The notes: generated by a model from the letters alone, not told the origin. A stretch of 64,000 nt of DNA from an uncultured Saprospiraceae bacterium (GCA_937951615.1 CALFBH010000017.1:1-64000), one strand, 5' to 3'. Positions 31,748 to 43,160 are shown, counted from the first letter of the stretch. Made by a program: numbers and translations.

Positions 31748-34132
31748 TTACCAACTAGTAAAAACCTCAAAACCCTCACCAGACAAACCCACCTTAAACT
31801 GCCCATCCTGCACACTACCCGTCCCGAAATTGAATTGCGGACGCAGATTGTTCACCTGCAAATGCTCAGGAATCGTCAAGCTGATTTTCCGATCACCGCC
31901 TTTACTGATAACTATAATGGCTATTTCACCAAAATAATTTCTGGCATAAGCCAAGGTATTTTTATCCGCTTTCAATAACTCAAAATCACCATAAGTCAGA
32001 CAAAGATGATTTTTGCGGAGCTGCGATAACTGCTCCACCAAAGCCTTCGTTCTATTTTCAAAACGAGTCAGGTTGTCAAACCGCATCATGCGACGATTAT
32101 CGGGATCACCAGCACCGACCATGCCGATTTCATCTCCATATAGAATCGTCGGAATGCCAGGAATCGTCATCACAAAAGCAAAATAATTACTCAGCGTCAG
32201 ATAGCCTTTTGGATCTTTGAGTGTTACCTCGCGTGTAAATCCAGCTTCGCGCTGATCCTCATCATAAAGCACCGAGCCATCGGCAAGACTCATAAACCTG
32301 ACCTGATCGTGATTACCTGTAATGTTGCCCATCGTATGATGATGCCCGTACCAGTCCAATGATTCCATCAGCGCATCGGCGGCACGCTCCATAGATTCAT
32401 CGTCCTTAATAAAAGCATCGCGTGCAGTGAAATAGAGATTGAAATCAAATTGAGCATCCAGCATACCAGAGCCGACGTATTGAGAAATCAGTTCGTGGCT
32501 ACCATAAGTTTCGCCGATTTGATAAACATAACGATTTTGCGGGAGCATCACTTCCTCTTTCAATTTACGGGTGAGTCGTCGCCAAAACGCTTCAGGAATA
32601 TGTTTGGTGGCATCATGTCGAAAGCCATCTAAATTGTATTTTTTTATCCAATATAAAGTCGAATCAGCCTGCAACTCAATCGCTTCAGGATTGGAAAGGT
32701 CCAGTGTAGGTAAAAAAGTGTCAAACCAGGTCGTCAGTCGGTGTTCGTCCCAGATTCGGATATTTTTTGTGCCGTCTGGCAAATCCAGTTGCGTTGCCCA
32801 TTCTGGATGATTTTGATAAATGGGATGATCTTGATGGACATGATTGCAGACATAATCCAGTAAAACATTCATGTCATTTTTGTGGGCTGTGCTGACCAGT
32901 GTTTCCAGGTCTTCACTGTTTCCAAAACGTTCATCCACCTTAGAACTGGAAATGGGCCAATAACCATGATAGCCCGAATACCAGCGTCGCGGCTCAGGAA
33001 ATTCCTGCCAGGCTTCCGCTGGATTTTGGGTCAGCGGAGAAAGCCAGATGGTATTGATGCCCATTTTTTTAAAATAACCATCCTCTATTTTTTGCGTAAT
33101 ACCAGCGAGGTCGCCCCCCATATAATTCTGAATCGGGCGGAGACGATCATCATCAATTGGCGCATCATTTTCTGTTTTACCATTATTAAAACGATCAATC
33201 AATGTAAAGTACATATTCATAGCGGGCAAGTCATGGCGGGTCAGCTTGCTAGCATTCAGAAGGGGCTGACCATTTTGCAATGGCACCAATAAGTCATTTG
33301 AAGTGCCTTCATCATTATAAGCCCAGATCCGCAAATGTGTGCGACCATCCGTGGCGAGCTTGTCAGGTATCTGAATGACGATTTCTTGTTCCCTTATATC
33401 TGTTTGAATACGCTTGTTTTCTATAAAGGCAAAAACTTCTGTTGGCGGATTGCTGAAGCCAATATGGATTGATGTACCTCTTGTTTTTTTAGAAAATAGT
33501 ATGGGCAGTTTTTCAGGATTAGCCTTTGGGATGACCAGTAATGAGTTGGTGCCGCCCATGCCATTGCTGACGATATTTGTATTGTCAGGATCGTTGATTT
33601 CTTTGCCATCAACAATCAGTTTGTATTGATAATTGCCGGGCGAAAGGTGGAATGATTTTTCATAATAAGCATCTGCTGTTGCAGTCATAGCTTCAGTGAC
33701 CCAGTTGTTGAATTGACCTTTTATAGCGACAGATGAAGGCGTATCAGCTAATTTGAAACGAATGTTTTTTTGTTGTTTATTTGATTGGCGGAGCAAAAGG
33801 GCGTGATCTTTATTATTTGCCCATATTTTAAGCACAGACAATACAGGCATAGTCGTTTTGGGAGTGATAATAAGCTCTTTTTTATTTGACGATAAGTCAA
33901 TATCAGCAAATGGAGAAGTAGCAGAATCAATGTTGGAAGGATACATGAAATAATCTTCCAGCAGAATACTTGTCTTGCCATCCATTATTATCTGGCTTGC
34001 TAAATTGCTCATTCCTAGCTCCCCATTATGATTTGTAGAAGAGCTAGAATTTGTGTTTTTGCATCCAGCAATCATTAAGAGACCTATGAAAATAGAGCTA
34101 TGAAATAAAAGTTTAATATTAAAATACATCAA
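31748..34132 (-). CDS. GH13 alpha-amylase family lipoprotein
   Basis: A 794-residue lipoprotein (lipobox LLMIAGC, Cys24). Order: an N-terminal beta region, a CBM48/E-set starch-binding domain (about 110-190, SSVAIKGQFNNWVTEAM), a second E-set-like region, then the GH13 barrel. Catalytic residues: nucleophile Asp507 (GFRHDATKH), acid/base Glu541 (IGETYG), and Asp609 (GNHDQVRF). The architecture is that of cyclomaltodextrinase/neopullulanase-type surface enzymes cutting alpha-glucans. No sus transport genes are adjacent. Confidence 0.93.
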   Translation of the reverse strand: MMYFNIKLLFHSSIFIGLLMIAGCKNTNSSSSTNHNGELGMSNLASQIIMDGKTSILLEDYFMYPSNIDSATSPFADIDLSSNKKELIITPKTTMPVLSVLKIWANNKDHALLLRQSNKQQKNIRFKLADTPSSVAIKGQFNNWVTEAMTATADAYYEKSFHLSPGNYQYKLIVDGKEINDPDNTNIVSNGMGGTNSLLVIPKANPEKLPILFSKKTRGTSIHIGFSNPPTEVFAFIENKRIQTDIREQEIVIQIPDKLATDGRTHLRIWAYNDEGTSNDLLVPLQNGQPLLNASKLTRHDLPAMNMYFTLIDRFNNGKTENDAPIDDDRLRPIQNYMGGDLAGITQKIEDGYFKKMGINTIWLSPLTQNPAEAWQEFPEPRRWYSGYHGYWPISSSKVDERFGNSEDLETLVSTAHKNDMNVLLDYVCNHVHQDHPIYQNHPEWATQLDLPDGTKNIRIWDEHRLTTWFDTFLPTLDLSNPEAIELQADSTLYWIKKYNLDGFRHDATKHIPEAFWRRLTRKLKEEVMLPQNRYVYQIGETYGSHELISQYVGSGMLDAQFDFNLYFTARDAFIKDDESMERAADALMESLDWYGHHHTMGNITGNHDQVRFMSLADGSVLYDEDQREAGFTREVTLKDPKGYLTLSNYFAFVMTIPGIPTILYGDEIGMVGAGDPDNRRMMRFDNLTRFENRTKALVEQLSQLRKNHLCLTYGDFELLKADKNTLAYARNYFGEIAIIVISKGGDRKISLTIPEHLQVNNLRPQFNFGTGSVQDGQFKVGLSGEGFEVFTSW

Positions 34133-35151
34133 TCGTTTTTATGTGCTAAAGGTATATAGAATAAATAAGAAGTCAAAAAGCGAATTAGTGACTATGAACC
34201 AATTAATTTTGTCTAAGAAAAGATCTCATTGATGTCAGTCATCTTGTTCAGGCTGCCTACTTCCTTGTTAACAACTTTGTGCTGAAATACCTCAGCATAT
34301 TTTTTTTCAAGCACTTAAAATAAGTGTGTTTTTAATATATTTATTATTTTTCCTCCACTAAGATGCTCAATAATTCTATCCATTTTACATTACTTTTGTA
34401 TATTTACACTCCAATTTAAGGCAAGCTTTATATGGAGTAAAAGAATTAGGCTAAATTCTTACCTACTATAAAACCTTGGATTGAGACTTTTATACTATAG
34501 TAAAGTCTGTTTGCGATTCAGCAAAATGATTGAAATCATCTTTGGTGCAAACTCAATGCAAAATACTACTAGGTTGAGCTTGCATTTAAGAAACTTGTTT
34601 TGTGTATAAAAATGAAAGAGCCTCCCTTAGAATTGCAAGAAAATTACAGAAAAATTGGATTCACTAAAAAAAGATAAGGATATGCAGGAAAAAAGGCATA
34701 TATATCCACAAATTGAGTGACTCAAACCATAATTTTCGTTCTAAAGGAAGTAAATTATTTTGTAGATGCTATTAAATCTATTTTTCAAACTAAATTAGAA
34801 ATTAAGTAGCTGCGGTTTATTCCCAATCACAAAATTCGATTCCAAATAAAAACATGTTATTTTAACAAAACCTTAACAGTTAGGTTGCAACGAAATTCTG
34901 ATAAAAGCTGACTCTAAATTAGTGTACACACGTAATATAACTCCTGTACACCAAAAATACGCAAAAACGCCTCATCAGCGTTTTTAAGTTCCACTCACTA
35001 TCAGACTTTCAATCACCCGATTGTTTTGAACACCATATTATAGAACCACTTTTCTTTATTGCCAATTGTAAAGGCATAAAGAGCATCATTACGTATATTC
35101 ATATTTATTCTTATACATAATCAGGATTTATTAAATAACTAAATTCAATTC
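34133..35151. other. 1-kb AT-rich leader region of the giant adhesin
   Basis: No ORF, RNA gene or repeat could be recognised in this 1019-bp stretch. TACTTTTG at 34391-34398 matches the -7 consensus but no TTG lies at the right distance, and it is 750 bp from the next start. The length suggests a long regulatory region or a long 5' UTR for the adhesin gene. Confidence 0.5.
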
Positions 35152-38100
35152 ATGAGAAATCTAACCTTTACACACACAAGAGGCGACATTGTCGGTCTCT
35201 GGCGTTATCAGCTGCTGACCGCACTGATGGCGGTTTGTATGTTTGTTGGCATTCCAGACAATCTGAATGCTCAAACGCTAACTGCGACGGTCACTGATGT
35301 GAGTTGCTCACCCGCTCCTTGTCCTGTGGACAGCGACGGTGCGATCAACCTTACCGTGACAGGCGGAACTGCTCCGTACACTTATGCTTGGTCTTCTGGT
35401 GGAGTCGTGCTCAACCCACCATGTGAAGAATCAGCATTTGATGTAAATGATGGACTTGGTGCCAATCCAGTTGTTGGAGCTGATAATACTATTGTTGAAG
35501 ATGCAGTGAATGCACAAGCTTATACGATTAATGGCTCTGTACTGACCATCAATCAGGCTTCTTTCAACGGTGGTGCTACTATTGATGAGGAAATTATCAA
35601 TAATAGCCAACAAACAGGTTTTATCGGTTTGAGAACTGGTGTAGACCACGATCAAATTGTAGGAGGTGTTGGTGCTGCAAATATGACGCGTACCTTCAAC
35701 TTTAATCCTCCTGTTAGCAATTTGGAGATGTTGTTCAATGACCTTGATAATAACGATGTTGCTATTATCACACCCAAATTGAATGGCGTTGCACAGACCA
35801 TTCCCGCAGGAGATATCCTGTCTATTGGGTCTAATGTTGTTCGCGTAGGTACCAATCAGTTTGAGTCAATTACTGACGCAGGTCTCGGACCAAGCCTTGA
35901 TGGAAGTGTATTCCTCAAATTCTCCGGACCGATTGATGAAATAGAGATTGTATTTTACGATGATACTGCTGGACCTGGTGTTGTAGGTACTGAAGGTGGA
36001 TCTTACACCGTAGATTTTCCTGCACAATGCCCAGAAGATTTAGAATGTCTTGTTGCTGGTGCTTATACTGTTGTCGTAACAGATGCAGCAGGTGGCACAG
36101 CTACAGCGACTTATACAGTTGATGCAGCTGTATGTGGCGACCTGACCGTTGATGTAGTAGGTCAGGATGTAAGTTGTACTCCTGCTCCATGTCCTGCGGA
36201 TAGCGATGGTGCTGTTGATATTACAGTTACAGGCGGTGTTGCTCCTTATACTTATAGCTGGGCAGATAATGGCGTTCAGTTTTGCCAAGACGAGAGTACT
36301 GCGGACTTTGCCCCACTCGGTGGCACTGGTGCGAATCCAGTCGTTGGTGCTGATAATACAATTGTAGAGAATGCGATCAATGGTCAAAATTATCTGGTTT
36401 CAGGTTCTGTATTGACTGTTAATTCAGCTACTTTCAACGGAGGTGCTACGATTGATGAAGAAATTATTGATGACTCACAGTTGAATGGAACCTTTGCAAT
36501 ACGTACAGGTGTAGACCATGACCAGCTTACTGGTGGTGTTGCTGCGGCGAATATGACGCGTACATTCGACTTTAGTCCTGCAACTGCTGGTATAGATATG
36601 CTTTTAAATGACATTGATAATAATGATATTGCTATTGTCAATACCTATTTAAATGGTGTTTTGGTACCTATTGCTGCTGGCGATATTGTATCTACAGGTT
36701 CTAATGTAATAACTGTAAATAATAATACATTTGATTCTAATATTGACTCTGGACTTAATAACACGACAGATGGTAGTGTACTATTTAATTTTAGCAGTGT
36801 AATTGATCAGATTGAGATCATCTATTATGATGATGTTGCTGGTCCTGGTGTTGTTGGTTCTGAAGGTGGTTCTTACTCTGTAAACTTCCCTGCTGAAGCA
36901 TGTAATGATCCTGAAGATTTGACTTGTCTGGATGCGGGTACTTATACTGTATTGGTAACAGATGTAAATGGTTTGACAGGAACAGCCTCTTATACTGTAC
37001 TTCCTGCAATCAACTGTGGCGATCCTTGTGATGCTACAACAGGTGACCTGGATGCAAGCGGACTTGGCGGACCTTTCTACTACTGGGAAGATTCAAACGG
37101 CAATCCATTACCATTGCCAGATCCTTGTACAGATACCAACTGGGCAAACTTCCAGACTATAGATGGTGTTGGAGCTAACCCTGTTGTTGGTGCAGATAAT
37201 ACAATTGTAGAAGATGCTATTAATGGCTCTTCCTTTACCATAAGAGGAGCAACGATGACCGTGAATCAGGCTACTTTTAGTGGAGGTGCTACTATTGATG
37301 AAGAAATTATAAATGATTCTCAGTTAAATGGAACATTTGCATTACGTACAGGTGTTGATCACGACCAGATTGCTGGTGGTGCAGGTGCTGCAAACATGAG
37401 TCGTGTATTTACATTCGACAGACCAGTTTGCGACTTATCTATGTTCCTGAATGATATTGATAATAATGATGTTGCGATTGTAACAGCAAGTAATGGCGGT
37501 GTAAACGTGCCACTCTCTGCTGCTGATTATACCCTTACGGGAACAAATGTTACAGTAGTAGGTACGAATCAATTTGAGTCTATCAACGATCTTGGTTTGA
37601 ATAATACTGCTGATGGTGGTGTTTTATTTGAATTTACAAATTGCGTGGATAGAATTGAAATCGTTTATTACGATGATGTTGCAGGACCTGGTGTTATTGG
37701 TTCTGAAGGTGGTTCTTACTCAGTAAACTTCCCACCTGAATGTGATTATCCTGCTGTTCAGACAGGTTTAGATCCTGGTTGTTATACCGTTTTTGTCAAA
37801 GATGTAGATGGTAACGAAATTAGCCAGGAATTATGTGTCGTTATTGAAGGTTGCGATGGCGCAATTGGTAATTATGTATGGTTAGATGAAAATGGCAACG
37901 GTATTCAGGATGCAGGTGAAGCCGGTATCCCAGGTGTCACTGTTAATCTGAGTGGCGACCTTGATGCAACTACAGTAACAGATGCGAATGGTGGATACAT
38001 ATTCCCTGATCTTCCAGAAGGTACTTATACCGTAACTGTTGATGAAACAACTTTACCTGATGGTGTAAGCCAAACGACTAATCCTGTAAATACAGGTAGC

Positions 38101-41100
38101 GATTTTGGTAACCAGACAAATGGTTATACTATTGCATTAGGTTTGGAAGAAGAAAATATGACTGGTGACTTCGGTTACAACTTTGGAGATGCAGTTGGTA
38201 ATACAGGACTAGGAGCTTTAGGTGATAGAGTATGGCGTGATGCTGATGCTGATGGCGTACAAGATGCTGGTGAAGCTGGTGTTGGTGGTGTTACAGTAAC
38301 TATCTATGGCGACAGCAACGGCGACGGTGTTGTTGATCCTGCTACTGATATGCCTTTCTCAGCTGCTGTTGATCAAAACGGTGCGACTGGTACAGGTACT
38401 ACAACTACTGAGCCTGACGGAAGCTACTACTTTAGCGACCTGCCAGCTGGTCAGTACATTGTTGTTGTTGATCCTAACTCAGCAGGTATTCAAGGTAAAG
38501 ACCAGACAGGTGATCCTGATGAACCAGGTGTCTTGGCTGTTAATCCTGATAATATGAGTGATCCAGTGCTGATTGGTCCTGGTGATACTTACGTAAACTT
38601 AGATTTTGGTTATACCAATCCTACCAATAATGATATTGGAGATACCGTTTACTTTGATGCTGATGCTGACGAAACTCAGGATCCAAACGAGCCAGGTATC
38701 GAAGGCGTTACAGTTAAATTAACTGACGAAAATGGCGATGTTATCGCTACGACTACAACTGACGAAAACGGTGAGTACTTATTCCCAGGTTTACCTGATG
38801 GTACTTATACAGTAATGATTACTGATACAGATAACGTATTGGATGATTTATTAAATACAGAAGATCCTGATGGTGGCAACGATGGTACATCTACCGTTAT
38901 TCTTGCTGGTGCAGATGATTTGGACCAGGACTTTGGTTATACACCAGAAGGACAAGATCCAGGTGAAGGTTTGGTTGGTGACCAAGTATTCCTTGATTAT
39001 AATGGAAATGGTGCGCCAGATCCAGGTGAAGGTATCGAAGGGGTGACTGTTGAATTACACGATGCAGCAGGTAACCTTCTTGCTTCTGATGTAACAGATG
39101 AAAACGGATATTATAGCTTCCCAGGACTTGATCCTGCTGAAGACTACTCTGTAGATGTTATTGAAAGTACATTGCCAGCAGGTATTACACAAACAGTTGA
39201 TCCTGACAGTGCGCCTGATGGAGAATCTACAGTTGATTTGGCTAATGACCCTGATGGCACGAATGATGGTATTAACTTGGAGCAAGACTTCGGTTATGTA
39301 CCTGACACACCAGGTAGCATTGGCACAATCGTTTGGTTGGATACTAATGTTGATGGTGTAAATGACGGACCTAATGGCCCTGATGGGACTCCAGGCACAG
39401 ATGATGATGAGCCAGGTCTTGAAGGCGTGACAATTGATTTGTATGCAGATACAAATGGAAACGGTCTTGTAGATGCTGGCGAGCCATTGCTTACTACTAC
39501 TACAACTGACGCTAACGGAAACTACTTATTCCCGAATCTGCCTGCAGAAGGTGATGATTATGTAGTTGATGTAACAGATGAAGCCAATGTACTGAATGGT
39601 TACTGGCACAGTCTAGGTGCGCCTAATACAGATGACAATAGCCAAACAGATACTTATGCAGTAACACTTGGTGGTGCTGATCCTGTAAATGACTTTACTG
39701 CTGACTTCGGTTATTATGTAGAGCCTGCTGTTTTGGGTAATTATGTATTTGAAGATACCAATGATAATGGTATTCAAGATGCTGGTGAGCCAGGTATCGA
39801 AGGTGTTACAGTTACGATGATGATTACTTACCCTGATGGTAGTGTAGTGACATTGACTGATGAGACAGATGCTACAGGACATTATATTTTCGAGAATCTG
39901 TTATTGGATGAAAACTACGATGGTACAGGTGCTTATGCTACGCCAATGGTAGGCGGAGGAGATGAGCCTTACTTTGAAATCAAAGTATTGGAAACTCCTA
40001 CAGGTTACCAGCCTGCTACAGAAGATGTCAATGCTGATGGCAATGACGCTGAAGATGCAGACCCACTCTCTGGTGTACAAGGTATCGCTGATCAAGGTGC
40101 TACAGATACAACAACACAAGCTGATCCTACTGATGAGCCAACTCACCTGACTTATGACTTCGGTTTCATTCCGACGCCTGCAAGTTTAGGTAACTACGTA
40201 TGGATTGATGAAAATCAAGATGGTTTACAAGATCAAGGTGAAGTAGGAATCGGAAATGTAACGGTTAATCTGACAGATGCTGCTGGCAATCCAGTTGCAA
40301 GTACGGTTACAGATACAGACGGTGGTTACTTATTCTCTGACCTTGCACCAGGTACTTATACGGTAACTGTTGATGAAACAACATTGCCTGCGAATATGAC
40401 TCAAACAGATAATCCTGTGAATCCTAATGCTGATTTTGGTAACCAGACAAATGGTTATGATATTACATTAGCTTCAGGTGATGAAAACCTGACTGCAGAT
40501 TTCGGTTATATCTGGGAAAGTCCTGACTTGAATGCAGGTACTGCTGCAATTGGTAACAGAATCTGGCATGATGCGAACGCTGATGGTGTTCAGGATCCAG
40601 GTGAGCCAGGTATCGACGGTGTTACAGTAACTATCTACTCTGATAGCAATGGTGACGGTGTAATTGATCCTGCTACCGATGTTCCAGTTGCTGGTGCAAT
40701 TGACCAAAATGGTGCTACAGGTGGTACAACTACCACAGAAGCGGATGGTACTTATATCTTTACTAATCTGCCTGCTGGCGAGTATATCACAGTCGTTGAT
40801 CCTACTTCTGCAAATATTGCAGCGAAAGATCAGACTGGTGATCCAGACGAATATGGTGAGCCTGCAACGGATCCTGACAACATGAGTGATCCTGTATTAT
40901 TGGCTCCTGGTGATGTATTCTTGTTGTCTGATTATGGATATATTAGTCCTGCTGATAATAACGATCTTGGAGATACTGTTTACTTTGATAAAGACGGAGA
41001 CGGAACTCAAGACGCTGATGATCCTGGTATCCAGGGTGTAACAGTTGCCTTGTTGGATGAAAATGGTGATAATATTGCAACTACAACTACAGACGAAAAT

Positions 41101-43065
41101 GGTAACTACCTGTTCACAGGTCTGCCAGATGAGCCTTACACTGTTGTCGTAACAGATACAGACAATATATTAGCTGGATTGGAGAACTCTGGTGATCCTG
41201 ATGGTGGCAACGACGATATGTCTTCTGTTGCTGACCTGCCTGCTGATGATTTAGATCAAGACTTCGGTTATACACCTAAAGGTCAAGATCCTACAGACGG
41301 ACTGATTGGGGATAAAATATTCCTTGATTATAATGGAAACGGTGCGCCAGATCCAGGTGAAGGAATCGAAGGGGTTACAGTGGAGCTATATGATGCTAAT
41401 GGCAACTTGGTAGCGACTACTGAAACTGACGAGAATGGTATGTATTACTTCGGTAATCTGCCAGGTGACGATTATACTGTTGATGTAGTAGAAGCTACAT
41501 TGCCTCCAGGTGTTACAAATAGTGTTGATCCTGATGGTGGTACACCAGGTGAATCTGACACTACATTGCCTGACGGTGGTGAAGATTTAGATCAGGACTT
41601 TGGTTATGTGCCAACTACTCCTGGTAGCATTGGTAACTTGGTATGGGAAGATCACAACGCTGACGGCGTAAATGATGGACCTAATGGACCTGATGGTCTG
41701 CCAGGTACGGATGATGATGAGCCAGGTTTTGAAGGGGTAACAATTGACCTGTACTTAGATGATAATGGAAATGGTCTTGTAGATGCTGGTGAAACTTTAT
41801 TAGCTTCTACAGTTACAGATGCTAACGGTAACTACTTGTTCCCGAACCTACCTGCTGATGATGTAGCTTACATTGTTGATGTAACAGACGAAGACAATGT
41901 ACTAGAAGGTTACTGGCACAGTGACGGTACGCCAAATACGGATAACAATAGCCAGACTGATCCTTATGCGATCACACTTGGTGGTGCTAATCCAGTGAAT
42001 AACTTTACTGGTGACTTTGGTTACTATATTGAGCCAGGAAGCATCGGTGGTATTGTTTGGTTTGAACCAGAAAATGACGGTATTCAGGATCCAAATAATC
42101 CTTTACAGGAACCAGTCCCTGGTGTTGAAGTACAATTGATGATTACGTATCCTGACGGGACAATGGTAACGCTCACAGATACGACTGATGCCAATGGTGC
42201 TTATGAGTTCACAGGTTTATTACTTGATGAAGATTATAATGGACCTAACAGTGGTGTTATTTACACTGTAAAAGTACCTAACTTGGTAGGTGACGCACAG
42301 GCAGCAATTCCTGATCAGCCTATTATAGGTATTACCGATATAGATTTGCCAGCGGCAGGTGAGAACCTTGACGCAGACAATCCTTCAGGTGTAAATGCTG
42401 AACCAACACAAGGTTTGTCTAACACGACTCCTAACCTGACAGACCCAGCTGCAGAGCCTACGCACTTGACCTATGATTTTGGTGTAACTATTACTTTGCC
42501 ATTGGAATTAATGTATTTCAAAGGTGTTGAAGATGATTGTATAGTGAATTTGACCTGGGCAACTGCCACAGAGGAAAACACTAGTCACTTCAATATTCAG
42601 GAAAGTACTAATGGACTGAATTTCGTAACTGTAGGTAGAATAGAAGCAGCCGGTAATTCAAATACACAATTGAACTACTCATTTGTGGATGAGAATCTGA
42701 CTGACGACAACTACTACCGTTTAGAAATGATTGATATTGACGGAACAACAACTTACTCTGATCTTGTTTACCTTTCTACTGATTGTGCGACGGGTATTAA
42801 TACAATTTCTGAGGTGTTCCCTAATCCTGCTAAAGGATCATTGACTATTCGTTTCAACAGTGTCTTCGATCATGAAGCTGCCGATGTTATCGTTACTGAT
42901 GCACTCGGAAGAACAGTATTCACAGAAGGTATCACTGCAAACGAAGGTGTTAATGTCATCAATCTTGATGTTAGCCGCCTTTCACAGGCTACTTACTTCA
43001 TCGTTATTAGAGGTGAAAACGGATGGTTCACAGAAGCCGTTCAGTTTGTTAAGTTAGCTGAGTAA
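35152..43065 (+). CDS. giant T9SS-secreted adhesin with SdrD-B repeats
   Basis: A 2637-residue surface protein. A signal peptide ends near NAQT (about 42). Two SprB/PKD-like repeats (TVTGGTAPYTYAW) alternate with three copies of a module of about 280-290 residues beginning GANPVVGADNTIVE (residues about 102, 392, 673). From about 904 to 2445 come 12 SdrD-B-type domains (GNYVWLDENGNGIQDAGE and variants) forming two diverged copies of a six-domain block. The C-terminal part has an FnIII-like domain and a T9SS type A sorting domain (VFPNPAKGSLTI, ending EAVQFVKLAE). DG/DE-rich loops are likely Ca-binding. The role is probably adhesion or gliding-type surface structure. Confidence 0.92.
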   Translation: MRNLTFTHTRGDIVGLWRYQLLTALMAVCMFVGIPDNLNAQTLTATVTDVSCSPAPCPVDSDGAINLTVTGGTAPYTYAWSSGGVVLNPPCEESAFDVNDGLGANPVVGADNTIVEDAVNAQAYTINGSVLTINQASFNGGATIDEEIINNSQQTGFIGLRTGVDHDQIVGGVGAANMTRTFNFNPPVSNLEMLFNDLDNNDVAIITPKLNGVAQTIPAGDILSIGSNVVRVGTNQFESITDAGLGPSLDGSVFLKFSGPIDEIEIVFYDDTAGPGVVGTEGGSYTVDFPAQCPEDLECLVAGAYTVVVTDAAGGTATATYTVDAAVCGDLTVDVVGQDVSCTPAPCPADSDGAVDITVTGGVAPYTYSWADNGVQFCQDESTADFAPLGGTGANPVVGADNTIVENAINGQNYLVSGSVLTVNSATFNGGATIDEEIIDDSQLNGTFAIRTGVDHDQLTGGVAAANMTRTFDFSPATAGIDMLLNDIDNNDIAIVNTYLNGVLVPIAAGDIVSTGSNVITVNNNTFDSNIDSGLNNTTDGSVLFNFSSVIDQIEIIYYDDVAGPGVVGSEGGSYSVNFPAEACNDPEDLTCLDAGTYTVLVTDVNGLTGTASYTVLPAINCGDPCDATTGDLDASGLGGPFYYWEDSNGNPLPLPDPCTDTNWANFQTIDGVGANPVVGADNTIVEDAINGSSFTIRGATMTVNQATFSGGATIDEEIINDSQLNGTFALRTGVDHDQIAGGAGAANMSRVFTFDRPVCDLSMFLNDIDNNDVAIVTASNGGVNVPLSAADYTLTGTNVTVVGTNQFESINDLGLNNTADGGVLFEFTNCVDRIEIVYYDDVAGPGVIGSEGGSYSVNFPPECDYPAVQTGLDPGCYTVFVKDVDGNEISQELCVVIEGCDGAIGNYVWLDENGNGIQDAGEAGIPGVTVNLSGDLDATTVTDANGGYIFPDLPEGTYTVTVDETTLPDGVSQTTNPVNTGSDFGNQTNGYTIALGLEEENMTGDFGYNFGDAVGNTGLGALGDRVWRDADADGVQDAGEAGVGGVTVTIYGDSNGDGVVDPATDMPFSAAVDQNGATGTGTTTTEPDGSYYFSDLPAGQYIVVVDPNSAGIQGKDQTGDPDEPGVLAVNPDNMSDPVLIGPGDTYVNLDFGYTNPTNNDIGDTVYFDADADETQDPNEPGIEGVTVKLTDENGDVIATTTTDENGEYLFPGLPDGTYTVMITDTDNVLDDLLNTEDPDGGNDGTSTVILAGADDLDQDFGYTPEGQDPGEGLVGDQVFLDYNGNGAPDPGEGIEGVTVELHDAAGNLLASDVTDENGYYSFPGLDPAEDYSVDVIESTLPAGITQTVDPDSAPDGESTVDLANDPDGTNDGINLEQDFGYVPDTPGSIGTIVWLDTNVDGVNDGPNGPDGTPGTDDDEPGLEGVTIDLYADTNGNGLVDAGEPLLTTTTTDANGNYLFPNLPAEGDDYVVDVTDEANVLNGYWHSLGAPNTDDNSQTDTYAVTLGGADPVNDFTADFGYYVEPAVLGNYVFEDTNDNGIQDAGEPGIEGVTVTMMITYPDGSVVTLTDETDATGHYIFENLLLDENYDGTGAYATPMVGGGDEPYFEIKVLETPTGYQPATEDVNADGNDAEDADPLSGVQGIADQGATDTTTQADPTDEPTHLTYDFGFIPTPASLGNYVWIDENQDGLQDQGEVGIGNVTVNLTDAAGNPVASTVTDTDGGYLFSDLAPGTYTVTVDETTLPANMTQTDNPVNPNADFGNQTNGYDITLASGDENLTADFGYIWESPDLNAGTAAIGNRIWHDANADGVQDPGEPGIDGVTVTIYSDSNGDGVIDPATDVPVAGAIDQNGATGGTTTTEADGTYIFTNLPAGEYITVVDPTSANIAAKDQTGDPDEYGEPATDPDNMSDPVLLAPGDVFLLSDYGYISPADNNDLGDTVYFDKDGDGTQDADDPGIQGVTVALLDENGDNIATTTTDENGNYLFTGLPDEPYTVVVTDTDNILAGLENSGDPDGGNDDMSSVADLPADDLDQDFGYTPKGQDPTDGLIGDKIFLDYNGNGAPDPGEGIEGVTVELYDANGNLVATTETDENGMYYFGNLPGDDYTVDVVEATLPPGVTNSVDPDGGTPGESDTTLPDGGEDLDQDFGYVPTTPGSIGNLVWEDHNADGVNDGPNGPDGLPGTDDDEPGFEGVTIDLYLDDNGNGLVDAGETLLASTVTDANGNYLFPNLPADDVAYIVDVTDEDNVLEGYWHSDGTPNTDNNSQTDPYAITLGGANPVNNFTGDFGYYIEPGSIGGIVWFEPENDGIQDPNNPLQEPVPGVEVQLMITYPDGTMVTLTDTTDANGAYEFTGLLLDEDYNGPNSGVIYTVKVPNLVGDAQAAIPDQPIIGITDIDLPAAGENLDADNPSGVNAEPTQGLSNTTPNLTDPAAEPTHLTYDFGVTITLPLELMYFKGVEDDCIVNLTWATATEENTSHFNIQESTNGLNFVTVGRIEAAGNSNTQLNYSFVDENLTDDNYYRLEMIDIDGTTTYSDLVYLSTDCATGINTISEVFPNPAKGSLTIRFNSVFDHEAADVIVTDALGRTVFTEGITANEGVNVINLDVSRLSQATYFIVIRGENGWFTEAVQFVKLAE

Positions 43066-43096
43066 TTTGAGCTTATTCGCTGAAAAGCGATAATAA

Positions 43097-43137
43097 TAAA
43101 AATGCCGCTTCGACTTGTCGAAGTGGCATTTTTTTTG
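43097..43137 (+). terminator. terminator after the adhesin gene
   Basis: ATGCCGCTTCGA pairs with TCGAAGTGGCAT (one G-T) and is followed by eight T. Strong rho-independent signal 30 bp after the stop. Confidence 0.9.
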
Positions 43138-43160
43138 CGCCTTGTTGAAGTAAACACCAG

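Noticed and set aside
31355-31978. 207-aa plus-strand ORF spanning two gene ends
   Set aside because: Runs through the DUF1624 gene in another frame and over the GH13 gene; no motifs.
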